A DNA stretch of 41,688 bases, from positions 1-41,688 of the forward strand of contig JANQQA010000175.1 of NCBI GenBank assembly GCA_028285205.1, given 5' to 3'. The translations under genes and the position numbers were made by a program. The notes beneath the pieces were generated by a model. That model ran no database searches and had not been told where the DNA came from. It worked only from the letters and a program-made list of their open reading frames with translations. The stretch comes from Bythopirellula sp. (GTDB lineage: Bacteria; Planctomycetota; Planctomycetia; Pirellulales; Lacipirellulaceae). This document shows, piece after piece, positions 6,726 through 16,052 of this stretch (position 1 is the first letter of the stretch; each line of letters starts with the position of its first letter).

Positions 6726-8174
6726 ATGACTCACGGACTGACAGACGCTCAATTCTTCGATATGGTGTCCCGCTTCTTGGGCCCGTATTACATTGCGCTC
6801 GCGCTCATGAACGGCCTGGCGGCTTTGTATCTTTGGCGCTCCGACCAAACCAAGACATGGTTTCGGTTGCCGATTCCCCTTACCGGCAAGAGTCTGCCGA
6901 TTACCAACGTGATTGGTTGGCTGGTTTTTGCGCTGCTATTTACAATCTTGGCCGGAATCGGTGGGAAGTCAGGAGGCGCACAACTCCTCGAACTACCCGA
7001 AAGCTGGCGTGAGGCAATCAACACGTACACGGACCCGATTTGGTACAGCGTCATCACCACCGTCGGGCTGGTGGTTGTCTACGTGTTTCGCGGATTCTTC
7101 GTCAAGCCAGCGGTGGCGTGGATAATCTGGAACCTGATGTGGCTCTTCTTGGGCCTGTCGATGACCGACAGCGACTTCTTTGAGATCGTCGCGAAGCCCG
7201 ATAACGTGCCGATTGTGATGTTGGTATTTCTGCTTGCGTTCTTCACCTGGTTGGGGACGTATCAAGCAGTGATCAATGACCGCCGCAAGGAAAACGGCGA
7301 GCCGCCTATGGAGAAGGTCAACGACGAAAAAGTGCTCGTCTGGCCCGACCTCGTGTATACCGAATTGATCTGCATGATCGCCCTGACGGCGTTCTTGATC
7401 TTTTGGGCGATCGCGCTCCCAGCCCCGCTGGAAGAAGCCGCCAGTAGCGTGAAAACCCCCAACCCGTCCAAGGCGCCGTGGTACTTCCTCGGACTGCAGG
7501 AGATGTTGGTCTACTACGATCCGTGGATGGCAGGCGTCGTGCTGCCGAGTTTGATCGTCGCCGGTTTGATGGCAGTTCCGTACATCGATTTCAACAAAGC
7601 TGGCAACGGCTACTACACGATTAAGGAACGCCAGTTCAGTTACATCGTGTTTCAGTTCGGTTTTCTGGAGATGTGGGTCACCCTCATTGTTTTGGGTACG
7701 TTGCTCCGTGGTCCCAACTGGAACTTCTTTGGGCCGTATGAACATTGGGATGCCCACAAGGTTGAAGCGCTCAACAACGTAAATCTCTCGGAATTTTTCT
7801 GGGAGAAGATGCTCGGACGTTCGTTACCGGGTACGCTAGCGCTAGCGGATATTTCGCCATCGTTAGATCCGTCCAACTGGGTGATCGTGCCGTGGCTGGG
7901 AAGAATAGTTGATCCGTTCCTGCAGTTCTTCTCGCTACTGTTTGGCCGCGAGCTACCAGGAACGCTGTTGGTGTTAGGTTACTTCATCGCGTTGCCGCCA
8001 ATTATGGCGTTGACCGTGTTTCGCAAGTTTTATGAACGGATGGGTTTCATTCGCTTCATGGTGATGGCCAACCTGCTGCTCTTCATGGGTTCGCTGCCCA
8101 TTAAGATGCTGTTGCGTTGGATATTTGACCTGAAGTATTTGATTGCAATCCCCGAGTATTTCTTCAACTTTTAG
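6726..8174 (+). CDS. Enlarged cytochrome b C-terminal (subunit IV-like) membrane protein
   Basis: 482 residues; subunit IV of b6f complexes is about 160. The recognisable subunit-IV part is near residues 215-285: a membrane helix (ELICMIALTAFLIFWAIALP), then NPSKAPWYFLGLQEMLVYYD and a second helix ending VPYIDFN. Before it there are about five further hydrophobic segments, and after it more segments including FSYIVFQFGFLEMWVTLIVL and LPGTLLVLGYFIALPPIMAL, so about ten helices in total. The motif equivalent to PEWY reads A250-P-W-Y253, so the usual Qo glutamate is absent. Related enlarged subunits occur, from family knowledge, in some deltaproteobacterial and planctomycete Rieske/cytochrome b complexes. 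It must pair with the preceding four-helix cytochrome b to form the quinol sites. Confidence 0.88.
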   Translation: MTHGLTDAQFFDMVSRFLGPYYIALALMNGLAALYLWRSDQTKTWFRLPIPLTGKSLPITNVIGWLVFALLFTILAGIGGKSGGAQLLELPESWREAINTYTDPIWYSVITTVGLVVVYVFRGFFVKPAVAWIIWNLMWLFLGLSMTDSDFFEIVAKPDNVPIVMLVFLLAFFTWLGTYQAVINDRRKENGEPPMEKVNDEKVLVWPDLVYTELICMIALTAFLIFWAIALPAPLEEAASSVKTPNPSKAPWYFLGLQEMLVYYDPWMAGVVLPSLIVAGLMAVPYIDFNKAGNGYYTIKERQFSYIVFQFGFLEMWVTLIVLGTLLRGPNWNFFGPYEHWDAHKVEALNNVNLSEFFWEKMLGRSLPGTLALADISPSLDPSNWVIVPWLGRIVDPFLQFFSLLFGRELPGTLLVLGYFIALPPIMALTVFRKFYERMGFIRFMVMANLLLFMGSLPIKMLLRWIFDLKYLIAIPEYFFNF

Positions 8175-8177
8175 ATT

Positions 8178-8255
8178 TTAGGCGCAGAGCGCTAGCTGCT
8201 AGGCAATGGTTTGGGTGCAGGTTTGCTGCTCGTTGAACTAACGCCTAGCGCCTAA
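8178..8255. repeat. Intergenic inverted-repeat element (TTAGGCGC / GCGCCTAA)
   Basis: TTAGGCGC at 8178-8185 is the reverse complement of GCGCCTAA at 8248-8255, and GCTAGGC at 8198-8204 of GCCTAGC at 8243-8249, so the 97-base spacer can fold on itself. It lies between the subunit-IV-like gene and the multihaem cytochrome. It looks like a dispersed palindromic spacer; copy number elsewhere cannot be seen here. Confidence 0.4.
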
Positions 8256-8271
8256 CCGACTAGAAACTCAC

Positions 8272-11200
8272 ATGCCCGCTACGGAACAAACTTGGCGTGA
8301 CCAAAAGAAGCTGCACATCGTCTTCGGCGCATCGTCGGTGGTGATGTTGATCGCGACGCTTTGGTTGATGGCGAAGGACCACAATCGCGAGTGGAAAGAT
8401 TGGCAGCTGGACAATCGGAAAAAAGAAGCCTGGATGATTCAGGCTCGCCGAGATTCACTAGCTGATCAATTCGGCGACAGGATGCGCGCCTACGATGCCG
8501 AGATGCGCGAAGCGCAGACCGAGGCGATCGACGATGAGCTGATCGAGCAATTCAAAGAGTTGGTCACCAGCGAAGCAAGACGTCTCGCACCAGAGGATAA
8601 GGCAGATTCCATCGATCTGCCGTTTTCCGATCTCGCGAACACCCGCAATGATTTTGATCTCGCGCTGCAGGCAATGGCAGACGTTGAGAGCGCCGCCGAG
8701 GGAGAAGACAACTCCAGTATGTTGGAGGCAGCCGCCAACAACGCCATCAAAGCGCGACAGTCGGTCTTGGATGTCATGTCGCGTTACATCGCCAAGGCCA
8801 AGCAGCGTGAAAAGGTGTTGGTCGGCACTCGAAAGTTCGTCGCCGCCGACAGAACCGCGACCGTCAGCGAACTGGGCCTGATGATCGGAGGGGGAGCTTC
8901 CGAGTCAGACAAGGAAGTCGTGCAAGAGAAGGTCGATGGCTTCTCCGCCAAGATCGCTGAGCTCACCGAGGAAATTGCCGCCGCTAAGAATCACCGCATG
9001 AGCTTGCAGGCGGTCTATGCGGCTGTCGATGGGCAGCGGGCGGAACTCGACAAGGAAAAATCGGCGCTGACCACCGAGTTGGCACGCCTCGACGATCAGG
9101 TCTACAAGAATACTTCCAACTTTTTTGAATGGGTAACGCGTTGGCCAGTACTCAACGCGCTCTATGACGGCAACGTACGCATCGATCAGATTTGGCTGCC
9201 AGATCTGACAATCAACTACAACTTTTCCAATCCCGCGCGATTCGACCGGTGCAAGACCTGCCATCAGTCGATTTCGCAAACCGCGGCTGGCACCGCTACC
9301 GAGCCGGCTTATCCAACGCTCACTGACGAGCAGCGGACGAAGGTGATCACACTGGCAACGCCTGATGACGATCCGGAAGAAGGCGAGGGCTTGCGAGAGA
9401 TTTACGGTTTGAAATTGGCTGATGAGGGCGTCATCAACTACGCCGACGTGACGGTCAAATACGTAGCGCCGGAAAGCCTGGCCGCGAAGGCCGGTCTCGA
9501 GTCGGGAGACGTCATCAAGTTGATCGGCGATGAACCGATCTACGACGTCGCATCCGTGACCAAATTGCTGATCACTGAACGCGTGGAGTGGGGTGAGGAG
9601 TATCCTGTCTCGCTAACCATCCTTCGTGGCTTGGATCATCCATTCACGACGCACCCGCGGTTGGACTTGTACTTGACCGACTCGAGTCCGCACCCCGAGA
9701 AGGACTTCGGCTGCACGATTTGCCACGACGGCCAGGGCAGCGGCACCGCATTCCCGTGGACGTCGCACACGCCGGACAACGCCGAGCAGAAGAATCGCTG
9801 GCTCAGTGAGTACGGCTGGTTCGACAACCACCACTGGATTTATCCGATGAAGCCTCAGCGGTTTGCGGAAAGCAACTGTCTGAAGTGTCATCACGAAAAA
9901 GGCGGCTTGGAGCCGAGTGAGCGATTCCCCGAGCCGCCGGCACCGAAGCTGGTCGAAGGCTGGACATTGGTGGAAGAGTACGGTTGCTTCGGCTGTCATG
10001 AAATGAACGGCTACAACGGACCGATCGCGCGCGTCGGCCCCGATGTCCGGCTGGAGCCAAACTACGCCGAGGTTGCCCAGCAAATTCTCAATCTCGATGC
10101 GCTGGATAACGAGCAACGACAACAGACAGGACGAGACGGGTTGTCTGATGAGCAGCGCAAGTTGGCTGAGCGCCTAGTCCAGGCACCTGACGATAAACAA
10201 TCGCGCGATCGATTGTTCGCCGAGATCAAGCAGGACCTTGCTGCCGCGTCTGATCCGGAAGCCGAGTCGAGACTTAGCGCCGCGACGCACAAGCTGTCCG
10301 AAGGCCTCAAAGACGTCGAGGCCCCTGGATCGTATCGCAAGGTGGGACCGAGCCTCCGCTTCCTCGATTCGAAAGTCGAGGCCAATTGGCTCTACAGTTG
10401 GATCGAAGAGCCGGCGAATTTCCGCCCGACGACGAAGATGCCACAGTTCTTCGGTTTGCATGAACACTTGCAAAACCCAGAAGATGCCGATCAACTCGCG
10501 GAATCAGAGCGGTTCGAGCCGATTGAGATCCGAGCGCTAACAGAGTTCTTGCTCGAGAACAGTGCCGAGTTCGACTACCTCGAGACGCCCGCTGAAGTCA
10601 CCGAGAACCCATCCGCCGAACGCGGTGCCTGGCAGTTCGAATCCCGTGGCTGTCTGGCTTGTCACTCGCACGAAAAATTCCCTGGCATTACGGCCAATCA
10701 AGGTCCTGATCTGTCGCGGATGAGTGCGAAATTCCAGTCCGAAAAGGGTCAGAAGTGGCTCTACTCCTGGATCAAGCAGCCGCACCGCTATCACGTCCGC
10801 ACGAAGATGCCCGAGTTGTATCTCGATCCGATCGCGGTAAAGGGCGACGACGGCAAGCCGACCGGTCAGGTGACCGACCCTGCCGCGGATATCAGAGAGT
10901 TCCTGCTCAGCACAAAGACCGATTGGACACCGGGCGATGTTCCTAGCGGACAGTGGTCGGCCGAGGACGTGCAATCGCTGGCCGACCTGGCGGTCGAGTG
11001 GCTCGCCAGCGATGCGATTCCCACGGCACGCGCTAAGGAGTTCATTCAGAACGGCATCCCCGATCATCTCGAGCCCAAGCTGAAGTCCGACGAAAAGCTG
11101 CTGGTGAAGGCGGTATTCAACGAGCGCACACGTAAGGACCAACTGACCAAATACGTTGCCCGCCGAACGATCAGCAAGTACGGTTGCTTTGGCTGCCACG

Positions 11201-12909
11201 ACATCCCTGGGTACGAAGACGCCAAGCCGATTGGTGCCGCGCTCGCCGAGTGGGGACGCAAAGACACTTCGAAACTTGCCTTCGAGAACATTTACAAGTT
11301 CCTCGAAGGGCATGGTAACCCCAAGCACGACGCGCACGGTTATCATGGCGAGATGGCTTCCGCAGGTGGAGGCGGTGGTGCTGCCCACGGAGAAGACGAT
11401 GCACACGGTGGTCACGGGCATCTCGATCCAGCAGAGTTCGATTCGGATACGAGCTACTACGTCCAGGCGCTTAACTCGCATGCACGCGATGGGTTCATTT
11501 GGCAGAAGCTGCGGATGCCACGCAGTTACGACTACAAGACCACGCGGAACAAAGGCTTCAACGAGCGTCTGCGGATGCCGAAGTTCCCGTTCGACAAAGA
11601 ACAGCGTGAAGCAGTTATCACGTTCGTGCTGGGGCTCGTGAACGAAGCGCCGGCCGAGAAGTACGTCTATCAACCCGACGAGCGCCAAAAAGCAATTGTC
11701 GACGGCCATCGCGTGTTGGAACGCTTCAATTGTGCCGGATGTCACACCCTGCGGATGGAAGAGTGGAAGCTTGCGTTCAAAGAGGACACCTTCGGCTCGC
11801 AGAGCGAATTGGCCGACTTTCCGTTCCTGACGAAACACTTCTCGGACAGCGAAATCGCCGAGTCGTTGGCAAAGGACAGTCGCGGCTTGTATCACGCGAC
11901 GTTGCTTGGTCATCCGGTCTTCAATCAAGAAACCGGACAACCTGATCGTGTTGATGAAGACGGCCTGCCGTTGGAAGAGGATGATTTCGAGTCCGACCCG
12001 TACTATCTCTTCAAGCTGTGGGACGACACACTGCTGGAAGGATATCCCTGGCTGATGGGATTACAGGACCTGATGGTGCCCGCCAAACGCGATGGCTACG
12101 GCCCCGCAGCCGGTACGGCCTATCCCGCCTGGGGTGGCGATCTGAGTCGTTATCTGTTCCCGAAGGTCATTGCGAAGGCGAAAGAAAAGAACCCGCAGGT
12201 GAAAGGTTCGGAAGCCTGGGGCTGGCTGCCGCCACCACTGATGGCTGAGGGCGACAAAGTGCAGACCGATTGGCTGCATGGGTTCCTGATGGATCCGTTT
12301 ACGATTCGTCCGGCAGTCGTGATGCGGATGCCGAACTTCCACATGTCGTCTGACGAAGCGGCGAAGCTGGTGGATTACTTCGCGGCGGCCTCGGGGGCCG
12401 AGTTCCCCTACGAGTACAAAGATCGGCAAAGCACCAGCTACTTGGCTCAGCAAGAGGCAAACCATGCTGGGCACATGGCGGATGCCATGAACATTGTGGT
12501 CGATGGCAACTACTGTGTGAAATGCCACGGTGTCAGCGATTTCTATCCGCAAGGCGACGAGACCACCTTCGGTCCAAATCTGGCTGACGTGCATCGACGG
12601 CTGCGTCCCGAGTACTTGCGCGATTGGGTCGCTAATCCCAAGCGGATCCTGCCGTACACGGGCATGCCGGTCAATATTCCCTACAAGCCCGATGCCGAGC
12701 ATTTGGGAGGAGTCGCGCAAACGCTGTTTGCCGGCACAAGCATTGCGCAAGTCGACGGTTTGGTCGATTTGCTGATGAACTTCGACCGTTACGCAAAGAG
12801 TCAGACGGATGTCACTCCGATGGTCGATGCGGCGGCAGCAAAAGCGAAAGCCGCGACGGAAGAAACCAAGACATCGGACGCACAACCAGAGAAATTACCT
12901 CGCAGGTAA
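8272..12909 (+). CDS. Giant octahaem cytochrome c with PDZ-like domain
   Basis: 1545 residues with an N-terminal membrane anchor (about 15-34, IVFGASSVVMLIATLWLMA) and the rest predicted outside the cytoplasm. Eight CxxCH haem sites start at C327, C481, C536, C572, C794, C972, C1154 and C1415 (CKTCH, CTICH, CLKCH, CFGCH, CLACH, CFGCH, CAGCH, CVKCH). Residues 35-320 are helical and charged with a coiled-coil-like part near 220-275. About 380-455 looks like a PDZ domain (SLAAKAGLESGDVIKLIGDE) between haems 1 and 2. A His/Gly-rich insert lies at about 1013-1055. Several blocks with TKMP or RMP after each haem resemble cytochrome c domains with Met as sixth ligand. Placed right after the cytochrome b genes, it probably takes the place of cytochrome c1/f and wires the complex to the oxidase. 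No known single family covers the whole chain. Confidence 0.93.
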   Translation: MPATEQTWRDQKKLHIVFGASSVVMLIATLWLMAKDHNREWKDWQLDNRKKEAWMIQARRDSLADQFGDRMRAYDAEMREAQTEAIDDELIEQFKELVTSEARRLAPEDKADSIDLPFSDLANTRNDFDLALQAMADVESAAEGEDNSSMLEAAANNAIKARQSVLDVMSRYIAKAKQREKVLVGTRKFVAADRTATVSELGLMIGGGASESDKEVVQEKVDGFSAKIAELTEEIAAAKNHRMSLQAVYAAVDGQRAELDKEKSALTTELARLDDQVYKNTSNFFEWVTRWPVLNALYDGNVRIDQIWLPDLTINYNFSNPARFDRCKTCHQSISQTAAGTATEPAYPTLTDEQRTKVITLATPDDDPEEGEGLREIYGLKLADEGVINYADVTVKYVAPESLAAKAGLESGDVIKLIGDEPIYDVASVTKLLITERVEWGEEYPVSLTILRGLDHPFTTHPRLDLYLTDSSPHPEKDFGCTICHDGQGSGTAFPWTSHTPDNAEQKNRWLSEYGWFDNHHWIYPMKPQRFAESNCLKCHHEKGGLEPSERFPEPPAPKLVEGWTLVEEYGCFGCHEMNGYNGPIARVGPDVRLEPNYAEVAQQILNLDALDNEQRQQTGRDGLSDEQRKLAERLVQAPDDKQSRDRLFAEIKQDLAAASDPEAESRLSAATHKLSEGLKDVEAPGSYRKVGPSLRFLDSKVEANWLYSWIEEPANFRPTTKMPQFFGLHEHLQNPEDADQLAESERFEPIEIRALTEFLLENSAEFDYLETPAEVTENPSAERGAWQFESRGCLACHSHEKFPGITANQGPDLSRMSAKFQSEKGQKWLYSWIKQPHRYHVRTKMPELYLDPIAVKGDDGKPTGQVTDPAADIREFLLSTKTDWTPGDVPSGQWSAEDVQSLADLAVEWLASDAIPTARAKEFIQNGIPDHLEPKLKSDEKLLVKAVFNERTRKDQLTKYVARRTISKYGCFGCHDIPGYEDAKPIGAALAEWGRKDTSKLAFENIYKFLEGHGNPKHDAHGYHGEMASAGGGGGAAHGEDDAHGGHGHLDPAEFDSDTSYYVQALNSHARDGFIWQKLRMPRSYDYKTTRNKGFNERLRMPKFPFDKEQREAVITFVLGLVNEAPAEKYVYQPDERQKAIVDGHRVLERFNCAGCHTLRMEEWKLAFKEDTFGSQSELADFPFLTKHFSDSEIAESLAKDSRGLYHATLLGHPVFNQETGQPDRVDEDGLPLEEDDFESDPYYLFKLWDDTLLEGYPWLMGLQDLMVPAKRDGYGPAAGTAYPAWGGDLSRYLFPKVIAKAKEKNPQVKGSEAWGWLPPPLMAEGDKVQTDWLHGFLMDPFTIRPAVVMRMPNFHMSSDEAAKLVDYFAAASGAEFPYEYKDRQSTSYLAQQEANHAGHMADAMNIVVDGNYCVKCHGVSDFYPQGDETTFGPNLADVHRRLRPEYLRDWVANPKRILPYTGMPVNIPYKPDAEHLGGVAQTLFAGTSIAQVDGLVDLLMNFDRYAKSQTDVTPMVDAAAAKAKAATEETKTSDAQPEKLPRR

Positions 12910-12928
12910 GTCAATTGGAGGTTAATCA

Positions 12929-13705
12929 ATGATGATCAGAAGTATTCTCACGATAGCTCTCGGACTAGTAATCACGTCGTCGGCACTCGCGGAATGGGGG
13001 TCGCTGAAGGGACGCCTAGTGTTCGATGGCGATGCCGGTTCTCCGAAAGAGTTGAACGTCAACAAAGACACGGAGTATTGCAGCCAGCACAAACCTGTCG
13101 ATGAAAGTCTCACCGTCGGCGACGGTGGCGGGCTGGCCAATGCCTTCGTCTATTTGTACGTCAAGCGCGGTAAGAGCGTCGAAGTGCACCCCGACATGGA
13201 GAAAGTCGGCGATGAACCCGTCGTGCTCGACAACAAAGGCTGTCGGTTCGAGCCGCATGCGGTGCTGCTGCGTACCGGTCAGACGCTGGAGGTCAGCAAT
13301 TCCGACGAGATCGCGCACAATACAAACACGGGTGCCTTGATTGCTAACGCCGGTTTCAATGAGACGATTCCCAAGAATGCTCCGCTAGTGAAGAGCTTCG
13401 AGAGTCGCGAGTCGTTTCCTTCCGAGGTGGTGTGTAACATCCACCCTTGGATGAAGGCCTACTTGTTGATTCGTGACAATCCTTACATGGCCGTGACCGA
13501 CAAGGACGGAAACTTCGAGATTAAGAATCTGCCCGCCGGGAAGCACGAATTTGTGTTCTGGCACGGTCCGAATGGTGTGATCAAGAGCCTGAAAGTTGGC
13601 AAGACCAAGACGAGCCGCAAGGGCCGCGCTAAGCTAGAGATCGAGTCAGGAGAGACGCTCGATCTGGGCGAGGTGAAAGTGACAGGCAAGCAGTTAGGTA
13701 TGTAA
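12929..13705 (+). CDS. Exported cupredoxin-like copper protein A
   Basis: 258 residues from ATG 12929 (a second ATG follows) with GGAGG seven bases upstream. The signal peptide ends near SSALA (about 21), so the mature protein is periplasmic. The fold signature is that of MauL/plastocyanin-like exported proteins: H130 in NSDEIAHNT, then C169-N-I-H172-P-W-M175. This His, CxxHPxM set matches the type-1 copper ligands of amicyanin (loop CTPHPFM). A second conserved pair, C105 and H110 in GCRFEPH, is shared with the next gene. A C-terminal segment (GNFEIKNLPAGKHEFVFWHG) looks like a carboxypeptidase-regulatory-like beta domain. It lies 19 bases after the octahaem cytochrome and 2 bases before its paralogue. 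Inference: a soluble electron carrier between the cytochromes and CuA. Confidence 0.8.
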   Translation: MMIRSILTIALGLVITSSALAEWGSLKGRLVFDGDAGSPKELNVNKDTEYCSQHKPVDESLTVGDGGGLANAFVYLYVKRGKSVEVHPDMEKVGDEPVVLDNKGCRFEPHAVLLRTGQTLEVSNSDEIAHNTNTGALIANAGFNETIPKNAPLVKSFESRESFPSEVVCNIHPWMKAYLLIRDNPYMAVTDKDGNFEIKNLPAGKHEFVFWHGPNGVIKSLKVGKTKTSRKGRAKLEIESGETLDLGEVKVTGKQLGM

Positions 13706-13707
13706 CC

Positions 13708-14625
13708 ATGTCGTGGAGTTCCATGTTGTACAAACCATCGCGCGCAGCGCTGCTGCTGGCCTTGCTGGCGGTAGGTGTTACCGGTTGTCAGCGAGCAGAC
13801 GAGCTGGGACCGATCGCGTCGGCCAGTGCGTCCAACACGATCCGCGAAGCACTCACCGCCGGTGGCGATAGTTCGTCGAGTGGCGGCGCGGTGGCTGCCA
13901 CGGGTACAGGTTGGGCGACGCTCAAAGGGCGGTTCGTGTTTGACGGTACTCCGCCCCAGATGCAGCCCTACAACGTCAACAAGGACATGGCTACCTGCGC
14001 CCCAGGCGGGCAGGCACCGCTGCAGGAGAACATCCTGGTCGACGATGCCAGCAAAGGGCTGGCGAATGTGGCGATCTACGTACGCAAAGTTTCTCGCGTC
14101 CACGAATCGGCCGAGTCCACAGATTCCAACCAGCCGTTCGATCAGAAGGAGTGCGTCTTTTTGTCGCACGTCTACCCTTTTGTTCTCGGTGGCCCCATGA
14201 TCATCAAGAACAGCGATCCGGTCGGTCACAATACGAATATTTCCGGCAAAAATGGCTTCAACCAAACGGTCGGAGCGAACGGAGAAACGGAGCATTTGCC
14301 ACAGAAAGAAGAAGCGGTGCCCGTGGATGTGACCTGCAGTATCCACCCGTGGATGAAGTGCTACTTCTTGCCTCGCGAGAACGGCTACGTGGCGGTGACT
14401 GAGCCAGACGGCAGCTTCGAGATTTCAAATTTGCCGGCTGGCGAGAACCTGGAATTTCAGGTCTGGCACGAGAGCGCCACAGGACCCGGGCGGGCACTGG
14501 TGTTGGATACACCGACTGCCAAGGAGTTGAAATGGTCGGGCAAAGGCCGGTTCAAAGTAAATCTGGCTGAGGACGAAGAGAAAGTGCTGGAGATTTCGGT
14601 TCCTGCGGCCGCCTTGGGCGGTTGA
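13708..14625 (+). CDS. Cupredoxin-like copper lipoprotein B
   Basis: Paralogue of the preceding protein, 305 residues from ATG 13708; an in-frame ATG at 13723 has GGAG at better spacing and may be the true start (300 residues). A lipobox ending at C27 (AVGVTGC) predicts a lipid-anchored protein, followed by a Ser/Gly/Ala linker of about 40 residues. The copper set is H174 in NSDPVGHNTN and C210-S-I-H213-P-W-M216, identical in spacing to copy A, and the C149/H154 pair is also kept. The beta segment GSFEISNLPAGENLEFQVWHE closes it. One copy exported and free, one lipid-anchored, suggests a mobile and a docked carrier, or a donor/acceptor pair. Two bases separate the genes, so they are co-transcribed. 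Confidence 0.8.
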   Translation: MSWSSMLYKPSRAALLLALLAVGVTGCQRADELGPIASASASNTIREALTAGGDSSSSGGAVAATGTGWATLKGRFVFDGTPPQMQPYNVNKDMATCAPGGQAPLQENILVDDASKGLANVAIYVRKVSRVHESAESTDSNQPFDQKECVFLSHVYPFVLGGPMIIKNSDPVGHNTNISGKNGFNQTVGANGETEHLPQKEEAVPVDVTCSIHPWMKCYFLPRENGYVAVTEPDGSFEISNLPAGENLEFQVWHESATGPGRALVLDTPTAKELKWSGKGRFKVNLAEDEEKVLEISVPAAALGG

Positions 14626-14702
14626 GCGAACTGACGGCCCGGTCTCCAAAGATGTGTGAGAAATCTGATAGCCGCGGTGTCGTGCACCGCTGGAGCGTAA
14701 TG

Positions 14703-16025
14703 ATGAACAATAGTTTTGGTCGGATCCCTTGGCTTGGAGTTTTGGCGGTGGTCACGATGCTGCCGGGCTGCGATTCCGTCGACCCGCCCGCGTTTCGCAT
14801 GAATATGGTGGAAGCCGTTTCTTATGAAACAGCTCCCGAATACCAGCAGGAAATCGCCGACGTCTTGGCCGCGTTGTTCGGCACGCCCGATGAGCCCTTC
14901 GCCTTGCCTGCTACTGGGCTCGATCAAGTTATGCTAAACCGGTCCGCCGGACCGGCGTGGAGCGACGAAGCAGGATACAACTACGGACTCTATCGAAAAC
15001 ACTGCGTCCACTGCCATGGGATCACTGGTGATGGCCGCGGCCCTACCGCGATGTTCCTGAACCCGTATCCGCGTGATTACCGCCCGGGCGTCTACAAATT
15101 CAAATCGACTTACAACCCCGCCAAGCCGACCGATGACGATTTGCATCGCGTGTTGATCAACGGGGTTCCCGGCACCGCGATGCCCTCATTCTCGCTGCTG
15201 CCAGGTTCGGAAGTTGAATCGCTGGTCGAGTACGTGAAGTATCTCAGCTATCGCGGCGAGATGGAGACTAAGCTCATTCAGTATGTCTTCGATGAGCTAG
15301 GCGTAATGGAGAAACTGGACGACGAAGGTAACGAGATTATCGATGCCAACGGCGATCCCGTGATGGAACGAATTCCGTTTGATCCGACGAACGATCCCGA
15401 CCAACGCGAAGCAGTCATGGACCTATTGGCTGAAGTGGTCGATGCGTGGGACGGTGCAAATGAGATGATCATCGCGCCGACGGAAGATTCGATTCCCGCC
15501 GAAAAGCGTTCTCCTGAGGAACTGTTGGCTTCGATCGAGAAGGGCCGCAGTTTGTTTTTTGACAAAGACAAAGGGAATTGCTACTCCTGCCATGGTCCGA
15601 CCGGGCTCGGTGACGGGCAGCAGGATGATTACAACAACTGGCAGAAGGCTCATAAGAAGTTCCTCGACGAGACTGCCAAGCTAGCCGAGAAAGACGAACT
15701 CGACGATCTGGAAGCGTCGTTGCTGGACGATCGTGAGGAAGTTGCCGAATCGCTCTATCCGCTACGCAACGCGATACCACGTAATCTGCGTCAGGGCGTG
15801 TATCGCGGCGGCCGACGGAAGCTTGATATCTTCCGGCGGATCTACGCTGGTATTGCCGGAACCCCAATGCCTGGCGGCGGGCCGTCCGCTCCCGGAGCGA
15901 AAGCAGGGGCGCTCACGGAAGAAGAGATGTGGAACATCGTGGACTATGTCTATTCCTTGCCGTACGAACCCGCCAGCCAGCCCCAAGTGGTGACGCCTAA
16001 GTACACCCAATCGATCACGAACTAG
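14703..16025 (+). CDS. Dihaem cytochrome c lipoprotein
   Basis: 440 residues from the ATG at 14703 (a preceding ATG at 14700 is also possible); GGAG at 14692 favours the second. The open frame reaches back to a TTG at 14622 but that part lacks a signal. A signal peptide ends in MLPGC with lipid Cys23. Two haem sites, CVHCH at C101 and CYSCH at C293, each head a mono-haem cytochrome c domain; the sixth ligands are probably Met in GTAMPSFSLLPG and GTPMPGGGP. An acidic helical linker joins them, and a second charged insert (about 312-350) lies inside the second domain. Placement just before ctaC, whose product lacks a fused cytochrome c domain, suggests that this is the docked electron donor of CuA. 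Confidence 0.88.
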   Translation: MNNSFGRIPWLGVLAVVTMLPGCDSVDPPAFRMNMVEAVSYETAPEYQQEIADVLAALFGTPDEPFALPATGLDQVMLNRSAGPAWSDEAGYNYGLYRKHCVHCHGITGDGRGPTAMFLNPYPRDYRPGVYKFKSTYNPAKPTDDDLHRVLINGVPGTAMPSFSLLPGSEVESLVEYVKYLSYRGEMETKLIQYVFDELGVMEKLDDEGNEIIDANGDPVMERIPFDPTNDPDQREAVMDLLAEVVDAWDGANEMIIAPTEDSIPAEKRSPEELLASIEKGRSLFFDKDKGNCYSCHGPTGLGDGQQDDYNNWQKAHKKFLDETAKLAEKDELDDLEASLLDDREEVAESLYPLRNAIPRNLRQGVYRGGRRKLDIFRRIYAGIAGTPMPGGGPSAPGAKAGALTEEEMWNIVDYVYSLPYEPASQPQVVTPKYTQSITN

Positions 16026-16052
16026 AAACCCCATCGCCAAATTTAGAATCAA

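Noticed and set aside
10537..11940. Minus-strand 467-residue open frame inside the multihaem cytochrome
   Set aside because: Shadow of the cytochrome gene; the plus strand shows CxxCH motifs on both sides and through this interval.
12018..12248. Short plus and minus frames within the cytochrome gene
   Set aside because: Typical GC-rich shadows without start signals or composition of their own.
4614..16025. Alternative complex III (ActA-F)
   Set aside because: The multihaem cytochrome and position near an oxidase suggested it, but there is no NrfD-like or molybdopterin-like ActB; instead Rieske and cytochrome b genes are present.
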